Below, piece by piece: positions 22,947 to 34,394 of a stretch of 64,000 bases of DNA; position 1 is the first letter of the stretch; each line of letters starts with the position of its first letter. The notes below the pieces were generated by a model that searched no databases, was not told where the DNA came from, and saw nothing but the letters and a program-made list of their open reading frames with translations. The position numbers and the translations under genes are program-made. This stretch comes from Castanea sativa (Eukaryota > Streptophyta > Magnoliopsida > Fagales > Fagaceae): the NCBI RefSeq assembly GCF_040712315.1, contig NC_134018.1:47431335-47495334 (forward strand), in the 5' to 3' direction.

Positions 22947-23845
22947 TGTTAAAGGAATTAATATATGACTTTGCCGTGCCAATTGACCCGTCATCATCAA
23001 TAAGTATCGTGAAGTCATCCTCATCGTCATCAGTAATGATAATATCATAATATATGCCCGCTTCCCATTTGAATGAATCGTTATAGTATCCAATTATTAT
23101 TTATTAATCCTATAGTTCAAACCACATATAGGACGAGGCATGCACAAATACATACAACTGTCTTCACATGTGCATACATTAATTTGTTCTTGTTCTTCAC
23201 TTCTTCTTTTTCTTTTTGGTCAGAGAATAAGCACAGTTGGACCCATTTTGTGTACATGTGCTTATTGTAGTACCGCTTTGCCTAAAGAGGCATAAAATAT
23301 ATAGCATTTAGATGTGCCAAGAATTAATGCATGAAATCTTGGATGTGTACGGCATCAAATATCATAAGAAATTCAAGTACATTATTAGTAACAAATGTGC
23401 ATCATAGACAAGCCAGAAAAAATTCTCCACGCACTACTCTTTTGTCGAAACTCAAAAGCATTGCATTTTTTACCACACAATTATAGTTAATTCAACTAGT
23501 TAAATTTTTTAGAGATTTAGGGTTCATATCCTACTTACATTAAAAAATAATTGGTATTTTAATATAATAAAAAAGAGTAATTATAAGAGCAGACCTTATT
23601 AATTAGAATTCTTTCCTATCTAAAGTAAAAATATAAATAAATAAACCACATGGTTTGGTCAGTTTTTACTTTTTACATATATTCAAAACCGTGTAAGGTT
23701 CTTTGAATGATTCATTACAACTTAATTACGTGTAAGCCTACCATGCACCGCCCACAATACAAAAGACCATGAAAAAATGCCTCCCTTCCTTTCATTCTTA
23801 GAAGAACTCATCTCATACTGGATTTCTAGTTTTTACATGGAAACT
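22947..23845. repeat. DC1 unit distal flank, copy A
   Basis: It recurs at 25650-26660, and in part at 42585-42895: aattgacccgtcatcatcaa, gaagtcatcctcatcgtcat, cagttggacccattttgtg, aaaccgtgtaa. No gene. Confidence 0.8.
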
Positions 23846-24280
23846 ACCATATTTTTCACATCTCACTCCCATAACATTTGAGAAAGCACTCAACTAGATT
23901 CACCGCAACACAAAAACAAAAAAGAGGCTATGTGAAAAAATCAGTGAATCATTTGATGCCAAGATACTTTTCCTTTTGAGAATCTAGAGGGTGTACACAA
24001 TTTTATATATGTATATATATATATATGGGTATTTTGAACATTAACTCTCCTCATAATAGAGAACAAGTATCACTAACTTAAGAATATTTGGGCCACCTAA
24101 AATAAATTACTATTGGCTATTTTGTGAAATGAAATTTTAAATAGGATAGCGTCATTTACCTATTTAAATCTCTAACAATTAAATCTTAATCATAAAATGG
24201 AAATAACTCATTCCTTTTAATATAGAGAGGATCTTGATTCACAAATAACAAATGTATGAGTCATGCACGATGGACAAACT

Positions 24281-24397
24281 AAGAGAGTCAATCTCATACC
24301 GAAGGCTGTACCAGTTTGACTAATGGAACGATATATTTTGGTACCGGTCAATACTGGTGTACCATTTCGGGTTTACCATTATTTGTTATATTTATAA

Positions 24398-24434
<37 letters not shown>

Positions 24435-24820
24435 AATAAATATAAAAGTTTACCATAAAATATTACCTTAATTCAAAACCAATTATTCATGGTTTTAGAC
24501 TTTAGCATCAATTATAAGAAAAAAAACACAATATAAAAAATAGAAAGCTTAATTGTTTATTACATACTAAGAAAACAAATAATACTAATAAGTTACTGCA
24601 AATAAGTTACTATTCTGCCTTTATAAAAATTTAAAAATTAGAAAACTTATAAAAAAAAAAAAAAAGCATGTTTCTATACCGGCCGATATTGTCCAAAATT
24701 GGCCAATATGGCCGGTATGGCTGGTATTTGAACCAGTACGAAACGTTGGTGTTTCGATATTGGTATACATACCGGTACGGTACATACCGGCCGGTACCGG
24801 TACGGTATTAACTACACTGT
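24281..24820. mobile_element. 540-bp non-autonomous DNA element in flank copy B
   Basis: Comparison with flank copy A (gtggacaaaccccaac at about 22090) shows a 540-bp insertion flanked by GACAAACT (24273-24280) and GACAAACC (24821-24828). That is a near-perfect 8-bp target duplication, as hAT transposases make. Both ends are rich in ataccg/ccggta motifs in opposite orientation (taccggccggtaccggtacg at the right). No coding sequence is present. Confidence 0.7.
24401..24431. repeat. (TG)n microsatellite
   Basis: About 15 uninterrupted TG dinucleotides inside the 540-bp element; a likely length-polymorphic site. Confidence 0.95.
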
Positions 24821-25320
24821 GACAAACCCAAACAATTTATGTCTACTTTTATAGACAAAAGCGTTGCATTAGTTATTATTTATATTTAATCATGTCTCTG
24901 ATAAATTTGGAACAACAAAATGCAATGTAAAAGCTGCTTGAATAGTTCATTGCAACTAACGTGTGACCCTGCCAAACATCAACAGTAACACAAGAAGACA
25001 ATAAAAAAAAAAAAAAACAAAGTTGCACTGCTGCCAAGTAAAGTGGTGCAATTTATGTCACAACTCGATCACGTGGTAAGTTGTGAATAGTAAAAAAGTG
25101 ATGATTAGTCTATGTGAAAAACATTCTTCTACCATTTGCAACTCACTATGTAAGTTGTACCTCTTTATATGGTACTAGTATAACTCTAAAGACAACCAGA
25201 TGTTTCGGAGCTTCTCTATGATTGGAAAGTTTGTCATGCACTTCCAAGATCCAACAGCTAAAAGCTAATCAAGAGATTTTTCTTGGAAAGAAATAATTTG
25301 CAATTGGATCTTTAATATTA

Positions 25321-25649
25321 CGGTGTGTTTAGATACTGTTTATTACTGAAAATACTATAATAAAATAATTTTTAAATATGTAAATAGTGCCGTAAAACTC
25401 AATTTTAAAGATAAAGTTACTTATAAGTCCCGTAAATAGTATACGTGACTTATTTTTAAGTATTTTTTTATGGATCCGGTTAATGTATGCCCTAAAGGTA
25501 CCTTAACAAATCCGTTTTTGAAAATATTTTATCGCGAATTGAAAAACTGTCAATTTTTTCAATTTTCGATAAATTTTTTTCTAAAAATGATATAATATTA
25601 CGTGCTTTAAGGGCACATGTTAATAAAACCCTTTTTTTATAATGACTTT
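25321..25649. other. Unassigned AT-rich insertion-like stretch
   Basis: It separates two flank blocks that are adjacent in organisation to copy A. It starts cggtgtgtttagatactgtt and holds ttcaattttcgataaattt. It may be another MITE, but I cannot define its ends. Confidence 0.35.
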
Positions 25650-26660
25650 GGCTCAATTGCCCATGAATTGTTAAAGAAATATAAGACTTTGCAGTGCCAA
25701 TTGACCCGTCATCATCAATAATTATCGTGAAGTCATCCTCATCGTCATCACCAATGATGATAGCATATGCCCGCTTCCCATTTGAATGAATTGTTATAGT
25801 ATCGAATTATTATTTATTCAGCATATAGTTCAAATCATATATAGTACTATGCATGCATACAAACATACATACATACAACTGTTTTCACATGTGCATACAT
25901 TAATTTTTTCTTGTTCTTCACTTATTCTTTTTCTTTTTTGGTAAGAGAATAAGCACAGTTGGACCCATTTTGTGCACATGTGCTCATTGTAGTACCGCTT
26001 TGCCTAAAGAGGCATAAAATATATAGCATTTAGATAATTAGATGTGCCAAGAATTAATGCATGAAATCTTGGGTGTATAAGATCAAATATCATAAGAAAT
26101 TTATTCAAGTACATAGTTAATAACAAATGTGCATCATAGACAAGCCAGAAAAAATTCTCCATACGCTACTCTGTGTGCCGAAACTCAAAAGTATTACATT
26201 TTATTACCACTCGATTCTTGTTAATTCAACTAATTAAAATTTTTAGAAATTTAAAATTCATTTCCTACTTATACCAAAAAATAATTAATATTTTAATCTA
26301 ATAAAAAAGAGTAGTTATAAGAGCAGATCTTATTAATTAGAATTCTTTCCTATCTAAAGTAAAAATATAAATAAATAAACTACAAGGTTTGGTCAGTTTT
26401 TACTTTTTACATATATTCAAAACCGTGTAAAGGTATTCAGCAAAAAAAAAAAAACCGTGTAAAGGTTCTTTGAATAACTCATTGCAACTTAATTACGTGT
26501 AAGCGTACCATGCACCGCCCACAGAACAAAAGACCATTAAAAATGCCTCCCTTCCCACGGGAAAGGAACAGCAGGATATTTTTTATTCTTAGAAGAACTC
26601 GTCTCATACTGGATTTCTAGTTTTTACATGGAAAGTACAGAGAAAAAGTATTATTATAAG
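25650..26660. repeat. DC1 unit distal flank, copy B
   Basis: Collinear with 22947-23845. It has small insertions (e.g. a 30-bp duplication around aaaccgtgtaaagg at 26431-26465). Confidence 0.8.
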
Positions 26661-26671
26661 TTCCTTTAAAG

Positions 26672-27256
26672 CAAGGCCGGCTGAATGGATAGAGCAAGAG
26701 ATACCGTTGCCTAAGACTCCAAGTAAAAATAAATGCCCTCAAATTTCAACCAATAGAGTTATTTTTTATAATCAATAAATAAAATAATTTTTTTTTACCA
26801 GATGAAAAATAAATAAAAAATAGAGAAAAATACAATATTCATAATATTTTTTACAATACTTTTACAACTAATGCTAAGTACCAGGTTGTCACAGCCTATT
26901 ATTGATGGCAAAAAAAAAATTTATAGTGATATTTTCAAATAGAAAACAAAAAGTAATTTAAAACCTAGGATTTGTTGTGAAAAATATTGTGAATATTGAA
27001 CTTCAAAAAAAAAAAAACAATAATAAAAGTTTAGTTAGCAAACTTTTACTAAGTCTACTACTAACACCATTCTTTTACTTACCACTATCAATCTGTCACA
27101 TCAACAAGTATGAAAAATTTTGTCAAATTTTTTTTCTATAAAATTTCTAAAAAAAGAAAAAATTCTACATAGTTCATATTAATTAGTAGTAATTTTGCAT
27201 CTAAAACAAAATAATTAATTTTCACCTTAGTCCCCCAAATGCATCAAGCCACCCTG
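26672..27256. mobile_element. 585-bp hAT-type non-autonomous element
   Basis: The left end caaggccggctgaatggat and the right end in reverse complement (cagggtggcttgatgcatt) are imperfect inverted repeats. The caaggccggc start followed by ttgcctaagactccaa is typical of plant hAT MITE ends. Flanks CTTTAAAG (26664-26671) and CTTTAAGA (27257-27264) fit a decayed 8-bp target duplication. No coding sequence. Confidence 0.55.
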
Positions 27257-27834
27257 CTTTAAGAAGAGTTACAAACTTTTTCAAAATTTTACCACAACTT
27301 TACTACATGGTAACTTGTACTCACATGCGCAGGAGTCAATGCACTTTTAAAAATTAATCTTGTGTGGGGTAGATAAATTGTAAGCACAAACCATATACAC
27401 GGATTATGTTCGAATTGAATCTCATTATTTTGGATGAACCCAGTATACAAGGTCCATCTATCCATAAAAATTTTAGATGAACCCAATATAAAGATTATGT
27501 GTATGCTTTATATCGTTATTGGTAGTGAGTCCAATGGTCCATCTATGATCTGTACTTAAACTATTACGCAGCCGCTGCATTGTAGAAGTTTGTGCAAATA
27601 TATGTCATTAACCAACCAAAATTCTTGACGCAAAAGCTAAATAGGTCATGCCGTTGTCGCGTTGGTAAAACCGTAAAAGCTCTCTTCAGTTCATTGTAAG
27701 CTTGCATTGGTTAGGGTATAAATTATAAAATTATCTGGATATACTGGTCAGACTCATTATAATAGTATAATAAAATCAGAATAAGTGATAAAAGGTTACT
27801 GATCAAGTTCAACGTGCAAGAAATTATTTTGTAC
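27257..27834. other. Intergenic region before DC1 unit C
   Basis: No gene or repeat recognised. Confidence 0.45.
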
Positions 27835-28552
27835 ATTTAATGTATTAATGGGCTTTAATTGGATTTAATGCTTACTTCGAAGCAAGGTTTTTTTTTTTTT
27901 TTTTTTTTTTTTCAAGAGTTTTATATCTCAACTATTTGATACTTTTCACATTGAGTGTTTAAATCTTTGTTAAATCAACTATTCAATTATCAAAAAAAAT
28001 GAATTTTTTTTTTATTCTTATAAATATCATAGAATTTTAATATATATCATTCATTTCATAATAATTACTTTTTATCATCAAAGTAAAATATCAATTAATT
28101 TTTTATGTGAACAGAATTTGAATTTTAAATATTTTATTTAAAAATTAAAAAAAAAACAATTGAACTAATTCAACTGCACTTATAAAAAATTTAAAAAAAC
28201 AAAAAAGATTTTCTTAAATAGTAAAAGTTTAATAAATTTTTACTTAAAATTAAAAATAATAAGAAGAAGAAAGGAAAGTGTATCAAATGGACCCCACTTG
28301 GTGTTTCATTGCAGTTGGGTATTGGTTCAATCTTCATCAGCTAATTAACTTGGCCCAAACGTCGAACAGAATTAGAACATTCCACGCGCTATTGAACCAT
28401 CGGAGTCACCGGCGCCCCAAGCATTTTCGAGGAAATTTCTAGTGAAGTTCCTGACATTTGCATAGTGTTATCATTTCAACTTTCTTCATCTATAAATATG
28501 CATGTGTCAAGTTTTGAGGCAGTCTCATCGGATCAGACACAGTCATACAGAC
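27835..28552 (+). repeat. DC1 unit upstream flank, copy C
   Basis: Collinear with 19735-20483 and contains the TATA box tataaatatg at 28491-28500 and the 5' leader of DC1 gene C. Confidence 0.75.
28491..28497 (+). promoter_or_regulatory. TATA box of DC1 gene C
   Basis: tataaat lies 62 bp upstream of the ATG at 28553 and is conserved in position and context with 20433. Confidence 0.6.
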
Positions 28553-29290
28553 ATGAAATTCACAGAGATAAAGCATCTTAGCCACCCACAACACACTTTG
28601 ACACTTGTGCCTGCCCAAGAACCTTACAGTTGCGATGGATGCAAGCAAAAAGGGTTCAGACTAGGGGAAAGTTCGTGTTACGAGTGCAAGCAGTGCAACT
28701 TCCATCTTCACGAGGAGTGTGCAATGCCTGAATCCTCTGCCTTCCACCCATTTTTCAAGACTTGCGAATTCAAATTTGTTGAAAATGTACAAGGGGAGAG
28801 GCGCTGTGATGCTTGTGGGAAAGATGTGCAAGGGTTTGTGTACCAATGCCAGCACAAGAAAGCATATGACCTACACCCATGTTGTATGAAGCTTGAATAT
28901 ACCTTGAATGGTGATGGGGTGAAGCTGTACCTTAGAGAAAAGGTCTCATCAAGATTGAAGTGCCTTAAATGTAAAAGCAAGAACGTAGCTGAAGATTTTG
29001 AGGGCTGGTCTTATGAATCCGACTGTGGCCAGTATTGCTATCATGTGGCATGTGTGAAGGACTTAATTCTTGAGAATTGGAAGAAGGGTCAGACAAGTGA
29101 CACGGGGTTGCAAATTATGGTTCCAAATATGGAAGACGCAGTAGAACAAAGTGGACGAGGAAAGAAGGGAAAGAAGTTTAATAAATATTTGACGAAGGCT
29201 CTACTTGTTCTCAAGCTTATTGTTTCAGCCATCTTTGGAGATCTAATTGGGATTGCTGTAGTATGTTTTGAACAGTTATTGTCAAGTTGA
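28553..29290 (+). CDS. DC1 (C1-like) domain zinc protein, copy C
   Basis: 245 aa from ATG 28553, with the same start context as copy A. The three DC1-type modules are HPQHTLTLV...CDGCKQKG...CNFHLHEEC, HPFFKTCEF...CDACGKDV.GFVYQC...DLHPCC and KCLKCKS...YCYHVACV. After a basic linker (GKKGKKFNK) the C-terminus is a hydrophobic helix (about residues 218-245: LLVLKLIVSAIFGDLIGIAV), probably membrane-associated. Copy A lacks it, but relic D (54722-55182) keeps a hydrophobic end. So the tail is the ancestral state. The role is unknown beyond zinc binding. The 3' flank is interrupted at 30319 by a gypsy element. Confidence 0.9.
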   Translation: MKFTEIKHLSHPQHTLTLVPAQEPYSCDGCKQKGFRLGESSCYECKQCNFHLHEECAMPESSAFHPFFKTCEFKFVENVQGERRCDACGKDVQGFVYQCQHKKAYDLHPCCMKLEYTLNGDGVKLYLREKVSSRLKCLKCKSKNVAEDFEGWSYESDCGQYCYHVACVKDLILENWKKGQTSDTGLQIMVPNMEDAVEQSGRGKKGKKFNKYLTKALLVLKLIVSAIFGDLIGIAVVCFEQLLSS

Positions 29291-29939
29291 TTTATTCTTT
29301 TTTTCTTTTTTCTTTTTTCTTTTTTTCCCATTAGACTAGTTGATTTATTTTGTGTGAATACAGTGGATTAAAAGTCCATGTAACATATAATTTGATAACA
29401 AATTATTTTGTGTGAATAAAGAACCTTCTTTGTACCAATGATTGGGAAGGTTTAAACATATTATATTCTCGTAAATATGCTTAATTACTTATGGTTGATC
29501 TTCGTTTCTACATCTTTGTCTCAAGAGGCATAATATATGTAGCAGCTTTGTAGACAACATCTCATCTTTGTCTCAAGAGTCAAGAGGCATAATATATGTA
29601 GCAGCTTTAATTTGTAGACAACAAGTGAAAATTTGGAGGAAAAAATTAACTTTTGGAAGCATTTATTTTTTTTGAATTTTGTTTTTCTTTGAAGCATTTA
29701 GATGAACTAAGAATGTATAAAAAAGTTATCAAGAAATGTAAAATTAAGGAAGAATTATATTGTGTAATTTGTTCTTAACAATTTAACAATGCATCAAAGA
29801 CTCTTCAACATTTTTTTTAACAGTGTTGAAGAGTCTTTGATTTTAACTATGCATCAAAGACTATTCAACATTTTTTTTTTTTCAAAAATGTAAATTAACA
29901 ACACCATAGTCAAAATTTAGTTTTCAAGAATATACGTAT
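29291..29939. other. 3' region of DC1 gene C
   Basis: Partly collinear with 21219-21659. It contains short local duplications: catctttgtctcaagag...cataatatatgtagcagctt twice (29509-29620), and catcaaaga.tcttcaacatttttt twice (29790-29880), the latter with an inverted copy of ttgaagagtctttga between. Confidence 0.6.
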
Positions 29940-30318
29940 TTTACCTACAAAAATTACTGTAATTTTCACATCTCACTCACATAACATTTTAGAAAGTACA
30001 ATCAACTAGATTCATCAAAGTAAAAAAACACGATAGGCTATGTGAAAAATTCGGTACGAGAGGCTATGTGAAAAATTCGGTGAATCATTTGATGCTGAAA
30101 TACTTTTCCTTATGTGGGTAATTTGAATATTATCTCTTCTCATCGTAAAGAGCAAGCAACACAAATTACTATTGCTTATTTTGTGAAGTGAAATTTAAAA
30201 TAAAATAGCATCATTTACATATTTAATTATCTAATAATTAAATCTTAAGCATAAAATGAACATAATACATTCCTTTTTATTTTTTAAATAGAGAGGATCT
30301 TGATTCACAAATAGCATG
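29940..30318. repeat. DC1 unit downstream flank, copy C, left part
   Basis: It continues at 39935 after the gypsy insertion. The interrupted site reads cacaaatagcatg here, against the uninterrupted cacaaataacaaatgtatgag of copies A (about 22055) and B (about 24240). Confidence 0.85.
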
Positions 30319-31047
30319 TGTAAGTGCACAATTGCACCTGGACCCAAAGAAGATTATGGGCTCAGGCCCAATGAGCCTTAAACAATAAAAATCGTAGAGT
30401 GTGGGCTTGAAACCTAGGTTAGAAGTGTTGGGAGCTTGATAACAGGCTTTTATAAACAAGTACAGGTAAATAATGAACGATAATTGCAAATAGATCTCCT
30501 CGGACCCTAGCCGAGGACTACCTCTTTATTATTTCTCTTTCTTTCTTAAAGGTTACAATCCTTAATTTCTTTTCTTGTACTTTAGAGAGAGAGAGTAAGC
30601 AAGAGAGCCAAAAAAAGAGAGATCCCCATTCTTTCCTATTCCTCCCCCTTAAATACCCCTTTTTTAGATGCCTTTTGGGACCCTGACTAGAAGTTTCTGC
30701 CCTACTGTTTAGGGGTCACTTCCCCATTAATGCGGCCAGGGAGGTAGGTGTAGAGTCTTTAATGCGGAGGTGGCAGCCTTTGCTCTAGATATTTTCCTTA
30801 ATACTGGTGTATCGAGAAGGTTCAGGATTTCCCCCTTTAACCATTAGTCTTTCTAGAGTTGAGCTTTGACTTTCATAATGAAGTTTTGAATTCTCTTGGG
30901 CTTGTCCGAGGAAAAGTTCGTCCTCGGCTCCACCCTTGGACCCTCGGCATATTGGCCAATTTGTAGAGTTTAATTCTGGAGTAGGTCGGCCCTTCATGCT
31001 ACAGTCCAAAGGCCCATATGCCCATTTGGGTCCTTTCACTCCCCACA
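30319..31047 (-). repeat. 3' LTR of the gypsy element
   Basis: Read on the plus strand it begins TGTAAGTGCACAATTG and ends CACTCCCCACA, so on the element's own strand it runs TGTGGGG...ACTTACA. It carries ctcctcggacc and ccgaggac in opposed orientation (30497-30518) and an inverted TATA-like ttaaatacccc (30649). The adjacent atagcccctcaaaa (31048-31061) is the polypurine tract in reverse complement. Confidence 0.95.
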
Positions 31048-31129
31048 ATAGCCCCTCAAAACTCTATTTTTCATCATCCGAGGAGAAAAAATAGGGTTTT
31101 GATCCAACGGACACTTTACCCACACTTTC

Positions 31130-31137
31130 TATAAATA
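31130..31137 (+). promoter_or_regulatory. TATA-like box for the antisense gene
   Basis: tataaata stands about 430 bp upstream of the antisense ATG, outside the LTR, followed by the G-box-like acacgtgt at 31141-31148. A possible 5' leader intron (gtaagttcc donor at 31449, ttag acceptor near 31540) lies between; its donor is also present in the left element (near 3638, minus). Promoter activity is inferred. Confidence 0.4.
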
Positions 31138-31560
31138 ACTACACGTGTGAAAACCGTTTCGCGTTCCAGAGGATGCCACTTGGCGGTTTTTTTTCAAAAA
31201 CGCACGCATTTATCACCGTAAGTTATACCTTGCCTCCCACGTTCAACGGTGAGATGAGCATCCAACGGTTCTTGTTACTCCATGAAAATTTGGGCGGGAC
31301 AAATGTAATTTCGAGGCCGCTTCCTACACGTTGTGACGCTTCGGGAAACTGCGCCTTCATTTATTTCCCCAGAGGCTAATCCCATCAAAACATCAATGAC
31401 CACCTTTTGTCTGCACAAATCCGTGGAAACTCGCACAACTTCAAGTCTGTAAGTTCCTGTTCCCTTTTTTTTTTCTCATAACCCTTTCTCCTCGGACCCT
31501 GTCCTCGGCTCCCCTTATAATCATTCCCCCTCTTAGAAATTAGCCTTTCGTTCATTTCTG

Positions 31561-34073
31561 ATGGGAAAGTTCAAGTGTCTAGTTGATACCGCCGCTGGGA
31601 TGGAAGGCTTTAGAGCCAAATATCGTATTCCCAGCGACGTAGGTTTGAAATACTGCCCGGTGGAAGCCGTGGCCGGTTCTAGGAAGACTGGAGAGGTCAT
31701 CATCCCAATGGTAGCCTTCGTAGAAGGTGGGATGACCCTCCCAATGAAGCCTGTAACCAGGGAGTATCTCCGCAACCACCAGTTGTGTCCCGATCAGTGC
31801 GCTTCAAACGTTTTTAGAGTTTTAGGTTGCGTCGACGCTCTAAACGAGCAAATGGGTCTGAACCTCACCTGGCATGATGTCGTCTTCATGTACGAATGCC
31901 ACAAACTCACTGAAGTAGGTTACTACATCAAATCCCGCTCTAGTGTAGTTAGGTTGATCTCCTGTTTGCCCAAGTCCAATAAAGGCATGAAGGATGACTA
32001 CCTCATCGTCTCTGGCAATTGGCACGACGACCCCCACTGCCCTGTTGAGTGGGGAGATCCAGGTGCGACACCCTAGGATTTAACTTCCCCTAGCTTCCCA
32101 AATCATCTAGGAATACGTATTGACATTTACTTGAGCGTCTGACTTTAATTTATTATATGTTCTACGTATCTGACCGTATCTTCTTATTTTGATGTTTCTT
32201 TCTGCAGATAAGCAAAACGTGCGCCCGCGCCTAAGCCACTGCAACGTTGCAGACTTGAACAGAGTGCTACGCTCCGAGGTGTTCGTAAGCAGAGATCTAC
32301 AACTTAGAGCGGCCCATTTGATTTTGGGGTACAATCTCGTCTCCTCGGACTTCCAGGAGATCGAGAACGCCATAATCGCGGGTGACCGAAGGCGTAGAAA
32401 AATTAACGTAGCCAGACCCCATTTTCTGGCCAACCACGACATCCCTGACGCCCCAAACACAGTGTTGTACGCACAGGCCATAGCGGCAGTTCCCCTCGCT
32501 GTGCACCCTCAGGTAATTGCTGTCCCAGAGGAGCGGGTGTCTTCCTCGAACACGTTGGACGAGGAGATAGACCAGTTTCGGCTCGAGGACTCCCCACGAC
32601 CTCGCGGAAACCCGTTTGTTATCCTTTCCGATGAGGAAGAAGAAGAAGCTGAAGCCTCAGGGATCGCTGGTCTAGTGGTAGCGCGTCCAGACGACAGCTC
32701 TGTTGAAGAAGAGATGGACAAGCTGAACGACCTTATGATTGATAGAGGCGCCCGAGTGGCAAAGAAGGGAGCAAGAGGGTCCCAAGCTCCCCCTGCCTTG
32801 CCACTACCCCCTCCTCCAGCCGAGCCAAAACCTCCCACTGACGATTCTAAGAAGAAAAGAAAAGCGGATGCCGAGGGGGCTGGTGGCGAGAAGCCAAAGA
32901 AGCTGAAACAACAGCCGCCGCCGGCACAGCAGCCGAAGCTGGACAAGGGTAAAGGGCGCACCCGCTCGGTTGAAAGTGGGGAGATCAGAGACGTGGCCGA
33001 GGTGCGCCGAGCACCAGCCACCTGGTCTCCTGACTTGAGGCTAGACGGCGCCCCTATTCCCTGCCACTCCAGCATCAGGGCAGTCCAACAAGGCCACGCC
33101 CACCACTTAGCCGAGGTGTTGGAGCGTCCTCTTCTGCTGCCCAGGGACATGGAGTCCTTGGAGAAGATAGGCCAGCTGCAGCTGTTCCTCTCGTTAAAAA
33201 GGGGCTTAGCTCTGGTAAGTTCCATCTTACACTTATATTCTATATTTATTTGTAAACACTTCACTGCTTTTAACCTCCTAACATATTTTGCAGTCCATCC
33301 AAGAGGTCTTCGCGGCCGAGAAGTTCGTGGAGGATTCTCGGAAGCGTGCTGGGATGGAGCAAGAGCTAAGACAAGAGACAGAAAGATCCCTAGGTCAGGC
33401 CTTAGCAGAGAATGGGAAGATCACGTCAGAGCTGGCCGACTTGAAAAGAGTAAGAGATGGTGACAAGGCCAGCCTGAAGACGATGGAGGGACAAGTGGAG
33501 GGGCAGCGTAAGCTTCTCCGTCAAAAGGATGACGAGCTTGCCCAAGTCCAACGGGCACGCTTTGACTTAGAAAAGGAGCTTAAGCGTGCGGAGGATGAAG
33601 CTCGCGCCCATAAGCACACCCTGGAGGCCGCGAAGAAGGCCAGTTATCAGGAGGGGGTGACTATAACACAAGAAGAGCTGACAGAAGCTTTTGCGGCCTT
33701 GTGCCGAGAGTACTGTCAGCTGGTCTGGGGAGAGGCCATGAATGCGGCAGGGGTTCCTCAAACTTCTGAGCTGAGGAAGCCCGAGAACATTTGGCTCCCC
33801 CTAGACATACAGGAAATTGAAGACCCTCCTGTGGCTGCCTCTCCTGCTCTTCCTCCTGTGGTGCAAGAGCTTGTCTCTGCTCCTACAGAACCTGAAGGTT
33901 CCCACAAAGAGAAGGACGAGTGCGGTGGTGCCGAGAAGGAGCAGATCCAAAGCGTGGAGCCCCTCATTCCTTCTACAGACAAAGGGAAACAAGTCTTGTC
34001 CACCTTTGAGCTGGAATTGAAGAGTACTGAGGCTGGCAGTAGCTCCCTTCAAGACCCCCCTTCCCTAGTTTAA
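31561..34073 (+). CDS. Spliced antisense gene of the Tat retrotransposon
   Basis: Three exons: 31561-32062, 32208-33214, 33294-34073. Intron 1 (32063-32207, gtgcga...ttctgcag) splits a codon; intron 2 (33215-33293, gtaagt...ttttgcag) is in phase 0. The joined frame is open for 762 codons. Visible parts: an N-terminal conserved region (about 1-240) with VDTAAGMEGF and LTWHDVVFMYECHKL; an acidic stretch (SDEEEEEAEA); a Pro/Lys-rich linker with basic clusters (KKKRKADA, KPKKLKQQ), likely nuclear signals; then a long coiled coil (about 505-620) and an acidic tail. It resembles proteins annotated as putative gypsy-type transposon or plant transposon protein. Tat elements are known to carry antisense extra ORFs of unknown function. 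It is convergent with integrase (gap 34074-34394). No stop interrupts it, unlike gag-pol. Confidence 0.82.
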
Positions 34074-34394
34074 GGCCTAGTATAGGAATTTTCTGTACTC
34101 CCCTTCTTGGTATATAATTAATGAAGAAGATTTTTATTCAACTTTCGTTCATGTTGTCTTTGTTTTACTTTATACTTTTTGTGCTTGCCATGAGAGCTTT
34201 CAATAACAAATAGTTAAAGGGAAAAACAGAATAAATAAGTATAACTCCACCATACAAATAACTATGACTTCAAAACTGCCACATAACTTAATTTAGACAT
34301 CAAATAATGTTATACTTAGATAACTCACATGACGGTTAAACCTTTGTAATCTGACATATTGTTTTCAGTAGGATGCAAGGTCCGAAGACCATCC

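Larger units (their letters stand above)
23850..25320. repeat. DC1 unit downstream flank, copy B (gene lost)
   Basis: Second copy of the block at 21660-22411, interrupted by the insertion at 24281-24820. No DC1 coding sequence remains between it and copy A, so this unit either lost its gene or was duplicated without it. A short unmatched stretch (25005-25200) also sits inside it. Confidence 0.8.

Noticed and set aside
26671..26700. Possible tRNA (ggccggctgaatggatagagca)
   Set aside because: No cloverleaf, no T-loop partner; it fits a hAT-type element end instead.
32509..33264. 251-codon minus-strand frame inside the antisense gene
   Set aside because: Serine/glycine-rich composition is the mirror of the Pro/Lys/Glu-rich plus-strand protein, and it lacks any gypsy motif.
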